Of a stretch of DNA of 64,000 bases, positions 17,410 through 26,581 are shown piece after piece. How positions within the stretch are numbered: position 1 is the stretch's first letter; the number at the start of each line of letters is the position of its first letter. Source of the DNA: Crocinitomicaceae bacterium (GTDB lineage Bacteria > Bacteroidota > Bacteroidia > Flavobacteriales_G > Salibacteraceae). The stretch spans positions 1 to 64,000 of the forward strand of contig PAME01000014.1 in NCBI GenBank assembly GCA_002707155.1, written 5' to 3'. A model generated the notes under the pieces. That model was not told where the DNA came from. It made no database searches and was given only the letters and a program-made list of their open reading frames with translations. Position numbers and translations under genes: made by a program.

Positions 17410-18404
17410 TGGAAATAGCAAAAAAAATAGCCCTTCGTCTATTGCTTATAGCTATTATTATAAGTGCTACGGCACTTATCTACAAACGCTATTTTCATTA
17501 TAATTTTTTAAAAAAAGAAGGAATACTGCTATCCAGATTAAATCATTCCATAAACGCTGATTACTTGTTTTTTTCAGCAAGTAGCGATTATACGTTTGAC
17601 CCAATTAATGATGCAGACACCACTAGGGTTAGTATTTTAGCAATGAACTACTGTGATAAAAGTATTAAATCTATTGCAGAAGGAGCGCACCATGCTGGAG
17701 TATTCAAAGAATTGATTAAGCACATTCCGAAGCATCAAATTGAAGGAATTATTGTGGCTATGAACATAAGAAGCTTTAGTCCCGAGTGGTTAACTGATAT
17801 TAATGAAAATGCATTACAACAGTTCGCTGCGTTGTATAAGCCAAATCCGCCTCTGATGGCGCGATTAAATGTTGCGTTAAAAAACTATCCAATAAAAACT
17901 AAAAGGGAATTAGAAAAAAAACGATTCGAGTACTTTTCCAATTGGAAACTCCCTTATGATTTCCCTAAAAACAATATAGAAAATTGGTGTGCGGTAGAAA
18001 AGTATGGTGATTGGAGAAACCCTAAAAGGCAATTGGCAGATCACTATATTAAGAGTTACGCTTTTGTAATCGATGAAAAACATCTTAGGCTAAGAGATTT
18101 TGACAAAATTGTAGAACTAGTAAAACTGAAAGAACTTAACTTAATATTTCACATACTACCCGAAGATGTTCAAGAAGCTCAAACGCTAATAGGGACTGAA
18201 CTGACTGATTTAATGAGCGCAAATCGTGATTTTCTCATAAATCGGTACCATTTTCCTAAGAAAAATGTCTGGGTAGTGGATAACCTTGAAAAGGTTGACC
18301 ATATGGATTTTACTGATCGAGACTTCCCAACAGAACACTACAATCAAAATGGTAGAACTATTATTGCAAAATCGATTGCCGAACAATTAAACGCTATAAA
18401 ATGA
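17409..18404 (+). CDS. Membrane-anchored SGNH-like partner of MBOAT
   Basis: I chose the ATG at 17409 (MEIAKKIALRLLLIAII), overlapping the MBOAT stop by one base, which gives 331 residues. A single N-terminal helix (about 6-24) anchors an extracytoplasmic domain. The segment YLFFSASSDYTFDP resembles the GDS-Ser block of SGNH hydrolases, and FPTEHYNQNGR near the end resembles the His block of that fold, though the spacing is loose. Its position right after an AlgI-type acyltransferase suggests a role like AlgJ, AlgX or DltD in handing over or accepting acyl groups. The family assignment is tentative. Confidence 0.6.
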   Translation: MEIAKKIALRLLLIAIIISATALIYKRYFHYNFLKKEGILLSRLNHSINADYLFFSASSDYTFDPINDADTTRVSILAMNYCDKSIKSIAEGAHHAGVFKELIKHIPKHQIEGIIVAMNIRSFSPEWLTDINENALQQFAALYKPNPPLMARLNVALKNYPIKTKRELEKKRFEYFSNWKLPYDFPKNNIENWCAVEKYGDWRNPKRQLADHYIKSYAFVIDEKHLRLRDFDKIVELVKLKELNLIFHILPEDVQEAQTLIGTELTDLMSANRDFLINRYHFPKKNVWVVDNLEKVDHMDFTDRDFPTEHYNQNGRTIIAKSIAEQLNAIK

Positions 18405-18727
18405 CAATAGAAGAAGCACAAAAAACGGTTGATGAATGGATAAACACCATTGGTGTTCGGTACTTTAATGAACTGACCAATATGGCTCAGTTAACTGAAG
18501 AAGTTGGAGAAGTTGCGCGGATTATAGCCCGGCGATACGGTGAACAAAGTGAAAAAGAGTCCGACAAGGACAAAGATTTAGGAGAAGAATTTGCAGATGT
18601 ATTGTTCGTGCTAATTTGTCTGGCAAACCAAACTGGAATTGACCTTACAAAGGCCTTCGAAAAACGCATGGATAACAAAACGAAACGGGATAAAGATCGA
18701 CATAAAAACAATGAAAAGTTAAAGTAA
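18401..18727 (+). CDS. MazG-like nucleotide pyrophosphohydrolase
   Basis: This is a 108-residue all-alpha NTP pyrophosphohydrolase of the MazG/dUTPase superfamily. The metal-binding motif is EExxE (E33, E34, E37 in TEEVGEVAR) and EExxD (E62, E63, D66 in GEEFADVLF), the usual ExxE...ExxD arrangement. It probably hydrolyses non-canonical nucleoside triphosphates; substrate not predictable. It overlaps the preceding gene by four bases (ATGA) and ends 7 bp before the convergent DUF6089 gene. Confidence 0.88.
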   Translation: MTIEEAQKTVDEWINTIGVRYFNELTNMAQLTEEVGEVARIIARRYGEQSEKESDKDKDLGEEFADVLFVLICLANQTGIDLTKAFEKRMDNKTKRDKDRHKNNEKLK

Positions 18728-18734
18728 GAAGGAG

Positions 18735-19679
18735 TTAGAATTTAGCCCTACTTCCTCGTTTTTTAAAGGAATGCTTTCCTCCCGGTCGCTTTGTCTTTTT
18801 GCTCACCAAATTACCAAAATTGTAACTCACAATAGCTGAAATACTAAAGTAGTGATCATTATTCTTTGGGTTTCCTCTAGGAGCTCCTTTAGAACTCCAG
18901 TCCGGATTACTTCTATCCGTTCTATCAGCATATTGAGCTGATGCTGCACCAAGCTCTTGACTCAATTTTGCATTATCATAATATACCGTGCTAGCATCAT
19001 CAATGTAATCAGTTAGCGTATATCGGTAACTAAAATCTAACCCAAACTTCAACCACATTTTATAGGTATAATTCACTTGAATACCAGCTGGAAAAGAAAT
19101 AGAAAATGGAGCGTATGGAGCAGATCCTCCTTCAAGCCCCTGACCTTCGGTGCGCAAAGGCAGTAGAGCATTTCCATCGGCTGTTGAATTGAAATAGAAG
19201 AAAGCCGCCCCGCCATATGCAATAACATCTATGGGAAAGGAACGCATTCCTTGAATGCCCTTGATATTGTACAAATGGCCCGGTTTTGCTCTTAGAATAT
19301 AAAAGTCATAGAGAAATCCTCCTTCATAAATTTTAGACTGAAATGACAGATTTCTATATTTTCTTGTTACATCATCCGAAAGTGCGTCAGAACCTCTGAC
19401 ATTTCCATAAAAACCAGAAACCCTAAGGGCAGACCTATACGCAATATTGAATCGGTACGATAAACCATAACAGACTCTAAATTGAGAAAACTCCATATCC
19501 AATAGCCAAGGTTTACCTTCTCCAGACCCTCCGCCTAATTCACCTAAATAATTTGAAAGTCCAATACCCCCAATTAATTCATGACGATACTTTTTCCAAT
19601 ACTGCTGTTTATCAAAATGTTGGGCATCAACAAATTGAGATAACAAAACCGCAATAAATATGAAAGTATACTTTTTCAC
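18735..19679 (-). CDS. DUF6089-type outer-membrane beta-barrel
   Basis: The start chosen is GTG at 19679, giving 314 residues beginning with a good signal peptide (KKYTFIFIAVLLSQFVDAQ). The frame extends six codons to a TTG, but that would put acidic residues before the signal. The mature part begins HELIGGIGLSNYLGELGG, the hallmark opening of DUF6089 proteins, and alternates beta strands with aromatic ends, finishing YFSISAIVSYNFGN. A basic, Gly-rich tail follows (KKTKRPGGKHSFKKRG). It should be an outer-membrane barrel of about eight strands with unknown role; relatives are widespread in the phylum. Confidence 0.83.
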   Translation of the reverse strand: MKKYTFIFIAVLLSQFVDAQHFDKQQYWKKYRHELIGGIGLSNYLGELGGGSGEGKPWLLDMEFSQFRVCYGLSYRFNIAYRSALRVSGFYGNVRGSDALSDDVTRKYRNLSFQSKIYEGGFLYDFYILRAKPGHLYNIKGIQGMRSFPIDVIAYGGAAFFYFNSTADGNALLPLRTEGQGLEGGSAPYAPFSISFPAGIQVNYTYKMWLKFGLDFSYRYTLTDYIDDASTVYYDNAKLSQELGAASAQYADRTDRSNPDWSSKGAPRGNPKNNDHYFSISAIVSYNFGNLVSKKTKRPGGKHSFKKRGSRAKF

Positions 19680-19745
19680 TTCGAAGTAAAGATACAAATG
19701 AAAAACAAATCATAGGTACAAGTGCGATTTACTGCATCTCTTATC

Positions 19746-20393
19746 CTAATAACAATTGCAGTCATTTGAGAAGTGCATTACACAATTGGGCAGGTACTCC
19801 TGAAGTTCTTCTTGAACTTCGCGTTTCACAGGATTAACCCGCATATCAATCTCTTTTAGAGTCTTTAAATCTTGCAGGGTCTCTGGTAGAATTATTAATC
19901 GATTAGCCCATAAATCTAGTATTTCCAGTCTTTTTAAATTCCCTATGGATTTGTCAATTTCCCATAAATAATTATTACCAGCTCGAAGAACAATAAGGTT
20001 GGTTATGTTTCCTATCGCTTCTGTCAAATAATTCAGTTCATTTCTGCTCAAATTAAGAACCTGCAAATAAGTAAGCTCAGCCAATTGAGCAGGAAAAGTG
20101 TCTATTTTATTTTTGGAAAGGTCTAGGTATTGCAGGTTTTTAAATTGATAAATCTCAGAAGGAATTTCTTTTAGCTTCTCTTTTTTCAGCTCAAGACGAT
20201 ATACCTCTAGGGGTCGCTTAGTAGCCTCTTCTATTGAAGTAAACACCCTTACCGTGTCGAGTTGATCGAGGGTAAGTAATTCTTGCCCAAAGCTTTGAAT
20301 TGAAAGGAGAAATGCTAGCGCACTAAGATAAAATAGCTTCGCATTTCGCTTTGTCAAATTCCAATTGTTGCTTAAGTAAATCAATGTTTTCAA
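19746..20393 (-). CDS. Secreted leucine-rich-repeat protein
   Basis: The 215-residue frame contains a signal-like segment (LFYLSALAFLLSIQSFGQ) and then five leucine-rich repeats of about 23 residues, each with the LxxLxLxxNxL pattern (LQYLDLSKNKIDTFP, LQVLNLSRNELNYL, LEILDLWANRLIILP). The C-terminus has three Cys residues (CVMHFSNDCNCY), likely a cap. It probably binds another protein outside the cell. The ATG at 20393 lies 71 bp inside ribF; a TTG at 20357 gives a shorter and more usual signal peptide and may be the true start. It follows ribF in the same direction. Confidence 0.75.
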   Translation of the reverse strand: MKTLIYLSNNWNLTKRNAKLFYLSALAFLLSIQSFGQELLTLDQLDTVRVFTSIEEATKRPLEVYRLELKKEKLKEIPSEIYQFKNLQYLDLSKNKIDTFPAQLAELTYLQVLNLSRNELNYLTEAIGNITNLIVLRAGNNYLWEIDKSIGNLKRLEILDLWANRLIILPETLQDLKTLKEIDMRVNPVKREVQEELQEYLPNCVMHFSNDCNCY

Positions 20394-21252
20394 ATTTCTT
20401 TTCCTCTCTAATTTTCTCTAATAAACTTACACTTATTTCAAGACCATACAAATCTTCATCCATTTCAAAAATATGCACCTCTATTGACCGCCCACCAGCA
20501 TCTTTTATAGAAGGTCGAACTCCGATATTCAACATTCCTTTATAACTCGTTCCCTTGATATTTAAAAGTACAGCATAAACGCCATTATCTGGAATTATTT
20601 TAAAGCGATCCTTTATTCCAATATTAGCTGTTTTAAAACCAAGAGTGCGGCCAATACCAGCACCTCGAACAACTTTACCCGAAATCATAAAAGGATAGCC
20701 CAAAAAATGTCTGGCCGTTTTCATATCGCCTTCCTCAATCGCAGTTCTAATCTTTGTTGAACTTACTTGAGTGTCCTTAAATTCCTGCGCTTCTATCTGC
20801 TCAACTTCAAAGTCGTATAAATTTGCTAATTCTAACAAGTCCTCAAAAGTTCCTTCACGGTTTCTTCCAAAATGATGATCGTAACCAATTATAAGTTTTG
20901 AAATTCCAATTTGATTCACCAAGACATCTCTAACAAATTCAACTGAATTTAATCTTGAAAATTCTCGACTAAAAGGGTGAATAATCAAATGATCTAAATC
21001 AGACCGGTCCAACAATTCAATTTTCTCCTCTTGCGTGTTCAGCATTTTCAAATCGTTATTCTCTGGGAATAACACCATCCTTGGGTGTGGATAAAAAGTC
21101 AATAAAACCGACTCTCCATTAATTTTTTCTGACTCGGCTTTGAGACAATTTAAAATGTAAGAATGGCCAAGATGAACACCATCGAAAGTACCTACTGTGG
21201 CTACTAAATTCTCCCTTGGCTCAAATTCTTCAATATTCGAGTAGACTTTCAA
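20323..21252 (-). CDS. ribF: Bifunctional riboflavin kinase/FAD synthetase
   Basis: RibF phosphorylates riboflavin to FMN and adenylates it to FAD. The 309 residues include the N-terminal nucleotidyltransferase domain with TVGTFDGVHLGH (about 19-30) and the C-terminal flavokinase domain beginning GKVVRGAGIGRTLGFKTANI (about 191-210). Translation starts at TTG (21252): the usual RibF opening MKVYxxIEEF begins exactly there, and an in-frame TAA lies six bases upstream. The LRR gene overlaps its 3' end. Confidence 0.95.
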   Translation of the reverse strand: MKVYSNIEEFEPRENLVATVGTFDGVHLGHSYILNCLKAESEKINGESVLLTFYPHPRMVLFPENNDLKMLNTQEEKIELLDRSDLDHLIIHPFSREFSRLNSVEFVRDVLVNQIGISKLIIGYDHHFGRNREGTFEDLLELANLYDFEVEQIEAQEFKDTQVSSTKIRTAIEEGDMKTARHFLGYPFMISGKVVRGAGIGRTLGFKTANIGIKDRFKIIPDNGVYAVLLNIKGTSYKGMLNIGVRPSIKDAGGRSIEVHIFEMDEDLYGLEISVSLLEKIREEKKFENIDLLKQQLEFDKAKCEAILS

Positions 21253-21403
21253 ATCTTAAAGTAATGTTATTTGTTAACGATACAAATTACATATAATACT
21301 GATTTACAGAACTATAATAAAGTAATTAACATCAATAAATTAGTCCGCAAAAATAGACATATATAAATATTGAAAGTCCTTTAAATTTTAGGTTTGGATT
21401 TTA

Positions 21404-21411
21404 TACTTTTG
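21404..21411 (+). promoter_or_regulatory. -7 promoter box for atpD-atpC
   Basis: TACTTTTG, a perfect TAnnTTTG, stands 46 bp before the atpD ATG. No well-spaced TTG is seen upstream. Confidence 0.5.
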
Positions 21412-21439
21412 CCGCTGATTTTAACACACGGATTTTTAA

Positions 21440-22963
<1,524 letters not shown>

Positions 22964-22993
22964 TCGTTTATACGCTAACTAGCATATTTAATT

Positions 22994-23227
22994 ATGGAAA
23001 TAGAAATATTAACAGCAGATAAGAGTATTTTCAGTGGTGAGGCTTCACTCGCAAATTTTCCAGGAAAAGATGGTTCTTTTGGAGTAATGAATAACCACGC
23101 TCCAATGATTGCTGCTCTCAAAAAAGGCAATATTATTGTTACAACAACAGCAGGTGAGCAATCTTTTGAAGTACAAGGTGGAGTAGTTGAGGTGCTGAAA
23201 AACAAGGTAATGGTACTTGCGGAGTAA
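22994..23227 (+). CDS. atpC: F1 ATP synthase subunit epsilon, short form
   Basis: This 77-residue protein is the N-terminal beta-sandwich of the epsilon subunit: MEIEILTADKSIFSGEA, GSFGVMNNHAPMIAAL and FEVQGGVVEVLKNKVMVL are its typical strands. The C-terminal two-helix domain that brakes ATP hydrolysis in E. coli epsilon (about 138 residues) is wholly missing, and the TAA follows the last strand directly. A good terminator stands just downstream, so this is not a truncation by frameshift. The chain should still join gamma to the c-ring, without the helical inhibitory clamp. Confidence 0.93.
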   Translation: MEIEILTADKSIFSGEASLANFPGKDGSFGVMNNHAPMIAALKKGNIIVTTTAGEQSFEVQGGVVEVLKNKVMVLAE

Positions 23228-23265
23228 TTTGTTTTTGTAGTTAGTAATTTATTAATTCCGCATTT

Positions 23266-23291
23266 AAAAGGGACCCTTAGGTCCCTTTTTT
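23266..23291 (+). terminator. Rho-independent terminator after atpC
   Basis: A perfect 10-bp stem (AAAAGGGACC at 23266-23275 with GGTCCCTTTT at 23280-23289), a CTTA loop and a short T tract (23286-23291). It closes the atpDC unit. Confidence 0.85.
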
Positions 23292-23346
23292 CATCTCAAA
23301 GGTTTCATTCCCATTTAATGAACTTCATTATACTTGCGCTTCCATT

Positions 23347-24171
23347 ATGAAGGAACGAGAAACAACGCAATTACAAAATAAAATTCACGAAATAATTTTC
23401 GGCCACACAACAGCAGCGGGAAAGGCTTTTGATATTATTTTATTGTTTTTTATACTAGCTAGTGTTGCTGTATTAATGATCGATAGCGTTGGTTCTATTG
23501 CAAACAAATATGGATTTATTTTAACCAGTTTAGAATGGGGCTTCACATTTTTTTTTAGTGTCGAATATTTACTAAGAGTTTATTCGGCCAGAAATCCATT
23601 AAAATATATTACTAGCTTTTTTGGCATCATAGACCTACTCTCCATTCTACCAACATATCTCGGTATTTTTATGACCGGTTCTCATTACCTGCAAACCATT
23701 AGGACTTTTAGGTTACTTAGAGTCTTCAGAATATTAGGTCTTTCTACGTATGTAGGTCAGGCAACTGCTCTTTTAGAGGGCTTTCGGTTAAATCGACAAA
23801 AAATTACCGTCTTCTTTGGTGTTGTTTTGAGTATTAATATTCTCATTGGTACATTAATGTTTTTGGTCGAAGGTCCAGAGCATGGGTTTACCAGTATTCC
23901 TAGGAGTATTTATTGGGCGATTGTAACGATGACAACAGTTGGATATGGCGACATTGCTCCGCAAACTACCTTAGGGCAGTCTATTGCTGCCTTTGCAATG
24001 ATAATAGCTTATGCAATAATAGCTACAGGAATTGTATCCTTAAATTTGCAAGCACCAACAGAACAAATTGAAGCTAAACCTAAGGAAGGATTAAAAGAAT
24101 GCAATTCATGCAAAAAAACTACCATAGAGCCAAACCAAAAATTCTGTTCAAATTGTGGAGATAAACTTTAA
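23347..24171 (+). CDS. Voltage-gated-type K+ channel with C-terminal zinc ribbon
   Basis: This is a 274-residue ion channel of the six-helix Kv type. The fourth helix holds regularly spaced arginines (RTFRLLRVFRILGL, about 118-131), the pore has TTVGYGD (G199 in the filter), and the last helix follows to about 230. The C-terminus carries two CxxC pairs (C252/C255 and C267/C270; CNSCKK and CSNCGDKL), a small zinc ribbon exposed to the cytoplasm, in place of the RCK domain many bacterial channels have. A weaker box, TATACTTG (23329-23336), stands just upstream. The trkA and trkH genes lie 1-2.5 kb downstream. Confidence 0.9.
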   Translation: MKERETTQLQNKIHEIIFGHTTAAGKAFDIILLFFILASVAVLMIDSVGSIANKYGFILTSLEWGFTFFFSVEYLLRVYSARNPLKYITSFFGIIDLLSILPTYLGIFMTGSHYLQTIRTFRLLRVFRILGLSTYVGQATALLEGFRLNRQKITVFFGVVLSINILIGTLMFLVEGPEHGFTSIPRSIYWAIVTMTTVGYGDIAPQTTLGQSIAAFAMIIAYAIIATGIVSLNLQAPTEQIEAKPKEGLKECNSCKKTTIEPNQKFCSNCGDKL

Positions 24172-24230
24172 CTTTATAAACCTTTTGCAATGAGTTTATT
24201 ATAATTGATGGTTTCAACGAACTAAGTAAC

Positions 24231-24238
24231 TACATTTG
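24231..24238 (+). promoter_or_regulatory. -7 promoter box for T9SS-type secreted protein
   Basis: TACATTTG, a perfect TAnnTTTG, is 23 bp before the ATG. A TTG at 24205-24207 stands 23 bp upstream of it, longer than the ideal 19. Confidence 0.5.
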
Positions 24239-24261
24239 ATGAAAATATAAAATAAAAAACT

Positions 24262-24963
24262 ATGAAAAAAATATGTTTACTCACGTTGGGCGTAATCTTC
24301 GCCATGAATATTTCAGCTCAAGATTTGGGTGTGGAAAGCATCATGGTAAAATCAAAAGTTGACACTGGTTGGGCAGCAGTTACAAATGACACCATCTTTA
24401 CAAATGATACCGTTTATCTAGGTGTATTATTTAAGAATCATGGAAGTAGATTTATTGACATCACAGACTCTATAGCTTTTGCAGTTTCGATTAACGGAAC
24501 CCCTGCAGGTACTTATGGAGTGGTAGTAGGTAAAAATGTTACTCCACTAGCAGGTGACAATACTGCAGAACTTATTATAAAGAAAGATCAGCTATTTCCT
24601 ACACCTGTTGCAGGAGCCGAAATATGTGCTTGGCCTGTGTTCTGGTCTAAGGGAAATATGGGTGGTTCAACAGCAAATGATACCGCTTGTAGCACATATG
24701 AAGTAATAGTTCGTCCAGAAGACAACGTCTCTATTGAGAATGTTCAAAAAATCTCTTCATTCATTGGTTTTTCTAGTACTGAATTGACTTTTACAACGGG
24801 TAAAACGGTTTCAGATTTGAAAATATTTGATTTAACAGGAAAAGTAGTTTCAACTTCATTTGAAGTACCTTCAAATACGATCTATTCTCACGATATTAGC
24901 GAATTACAGTCAGGAGTTTATATTGCAACTTTTGGCACAGAATATTACAAATTCTCCAAATAG
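24262..24963 (+). CDS. Secreted protein with T9SS type A-like sorting domain
   Basis: The 233-residue protein has a signal peptide (MKKICLLTLGVIFAMNISAQ), a beta-rich domain (about 25-150) and a C-terminal domain of the Por secretion type A pattern: LKIFDLTGKVV at about 185-195 and a closing LQSGVYIATFGTEYYKFSK. T9SS would carry it over the outer membrane and attach or release it. The central domain is unrecognised; it resembles CARDB/Ig-like domains on proteins that extend from the surface. It has its own promoter and terminator, so it is a single-gene unit. Confidence 0.8.
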   Translation: MKKICLLTLGVIFAMNISAQDLGVESIMVKSKVDTGWAAVTNDTIFTNDTVYLGVLFKNHGSRFIDITDSIAFAVSINGTPAGTYGVVVGKNVTPLAGDNTAELIIKKDQLFPTPVAGAEICAWPVFWSKGNMGGSTANDTACSTYEVIVRPEDNVSIENVQKISSFIGFSSTELTFTTGKTVSDLKIFDLTGKVVSTSFEVPSNTIYSHDISELQSGVYIATFGTEYYKFSK

Positions 24964-24984
24964 GAATTCAGAAATATTTGCTTT

Positions 24985-25019
24985 AAAAAAAGCCTCTCGA
25001 ATTTCGAGAGGCTTTTTTT
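24985..25019 (+). terminator. Bidirectional Rho-independent terminator
   Basis: A nine-base GC-rich stem (GCCTCTCGA 24992-25000, TCGAGAGGC 25004-25012) with a three-base loop is flanked by A7 (24985-24991) and T7 (25013-25019), extending the stem to sixteen pairs. It can stop transcripts from either side. Confidence 0.9.
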
Positions 25020-25206
25020 ATTTCAGTGTTTCGTGAAATCATTAAACCTTTATATAGTGCTCTAAGGTGTTTAAAACGAAATGGAACTCAACTAATAAAT
25101 GAATCGTTGACAACAGGTGTTTTTGCAATTTTCATTTTGGCCTTTAAAGGGTGTAAAATTTAAAAACTTATTTCGTCGATAAAGTATTGAAAACAAACAA
25201 ACCATT

Positions 25207-25214
25207 TAGATTTG
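25207..25214 (+). promoter_or_regulatory. -7 promoter box for trkA
   Basis: TAGATTTG, a perfect TAnnTTTG, 22 bp before the ATG; a TTG (25187-25189) lies 17 bp upstream, close to the consensus spacing. Confidence 0.6.
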
Positions 25215-25236
25215 CAGCACAATTGAAGAAAGCTAA

Positions 25237-26577
25237 ATGAAAATTATTATTGCTGGTGCTGGTGAAGTTGGTGTTCACTTAGCTAAACTTCTTTCTAACG
25301 AATCGCTAGACATTATCTTGGTTGATCTTGATAAGAAGCGTCTCAAATATGCGGAATCTCATACTGATGTACTTATCTTTCGAGGGGATGCAACTTCTGT
25401 AGCTATTTTGGAAGAGGCCGGTATAAAAAATGCCGACCTTTTAATTGCGGCGACAGATTCAGAAACCACAAATATTACAATTTCAATATTAGGAAAAAGA
25501 CTTGGCGCAAAGAAAACTATTGCGCGTATTTCCAATACTGAGTTAATTACCAATTACGATCGTCTAAAGTTTGACACTCTAGGAATTGACTCTTTGATTT
25601 CTCCTGAAAAACTTGCGGTGGAAGAAATCGAGTTTTTAGTAAAACAGTCGGCCTTTACAGATGCTTTTCAGTTTGAAAAAGGTAAATTAAATCTAATTGG
25701 AATTCACCTAGGAGATAAAGCTCCAATAATTCAAAAAACCATTCGTCAAGCTGCTGATTTAAACCCAAGTTTAAATTTCATGGCGGTTGCTCTGCATCGG
25801 AACGGTGAAACAATTATCCCTAGGGGGGATACTTTGATACAGAAAGGAGATGATTGTTATTTCATTGCTCAAAAAGAAGGCATTCAACCTGTCCTTAACC
25901 TCACTGGAAATAAGTCGGTTGCATTTAAAAATGTAATGGTATTAGGCGGCAGTAAGATTGGAGTTAAAACGTGCAAAGCGTTATGTAAAGACTATAATGT
26001 AAAGTTGGTTGAACAAGACAAGGAAAAAGCTTTTGAGCTAGCTGATCAATTAAACAATGTTCTAGTTATTAATGGCGATTGCAGAGATGTAGAGCTTCTT
26101 GAAGAAGAAAACATCGAACAAATGGGTGTTTTTATAGCAGTTACCGGAAACAGTGAGACCAATATCATGTCCTGTTTAGTAGCCAAAGCGCATGGTGTCG
26201 CAAAAACCATTGCGTTAGTAGAAAACATGGAATACATACATCTGTCCAAAACGGTTGGAATTGATGTATTTATCAATAAAAAAATAATTGCTGCTAGTAG
26301 CATATTCCAACATGTCAGGAAAGGAAATGTGATTAGCTCAACAATGCTCAGGGGCCTAAATGCTGAGATCTACGATTACGAAGTAATGCCAGGGTCTAAA
26401 ATTACGCGTAAGAGTATTCGAGAATTGAATTTCCCAAAATCTGCCGTAATCGGAGGAGCTGTTCGAAAAGGGAAAACCCTGATTACTATGGGCGAATTTA
26501 AGGCTGAGCCCCACGATAAATTAATTGTTTTTTGCCTTCCAGGCTCAGTTAAGAAAGTTGAAGCTTTTTTCAAATAA
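25237..26577 (+). CDS. trkA: Trk K+ uptake regulatory subunit TrkA
   Basis: TrkA is the cytoplasmic gating ring of the Trk potassium uptake system and senses nucleotides. The 446 residues hold two RCK_N-RCK_C repeats: the first opens with a Rossmann GAGEVG (6-11) binding NAD(H) or ATP, the second begins VMVLGGSKIG at about 232. Each RCK_N is followed by its RCK_C domain. trkH starts four bases after the trkA stop, so both subunits are made together, and membrane and cytosolic halves are encoded as one unit. Confidence 0.96.
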   Translation: MKIIIAGAGEVGVHLAKLLSNESLDIILVDLDKKRLKYAESHTDVLIFRGDATSVAILEEAGIKNADLLIAATDSETTNITISILGKRLGAKKTIARISNTELITNYDRLKFDTLGIDSLISPEKLAVEEIEFLVKQSAFTDAFQFEKGKLNLIGIHLGDKAPIIQKTIRQAADLNPSLNFMAVALHRNGETIIPRGDTLIQKGDDCYFIAQKEGIQPVLNLTGNKSVAFKNVMVLGGSKIGVKTCKALCKDYNVKLVEQDKEKAFELADQLNNVLVINGDCRDVELLEEENIEQMGVFIAVTGNSETNIMSCLVAKAHGVAKTIALVENMEYIHLSKTVGIDVFINKKIIAASSIFQHVRKGNVISSTMLRGLNAEIYDYEVMPGSKITRKSIRELNFPKSAVIGGAVRKGKTLITMGEFKAEPHDKLIVFCLPGSVKKVEAFFK

Positions 26578-26581
26578 TACG

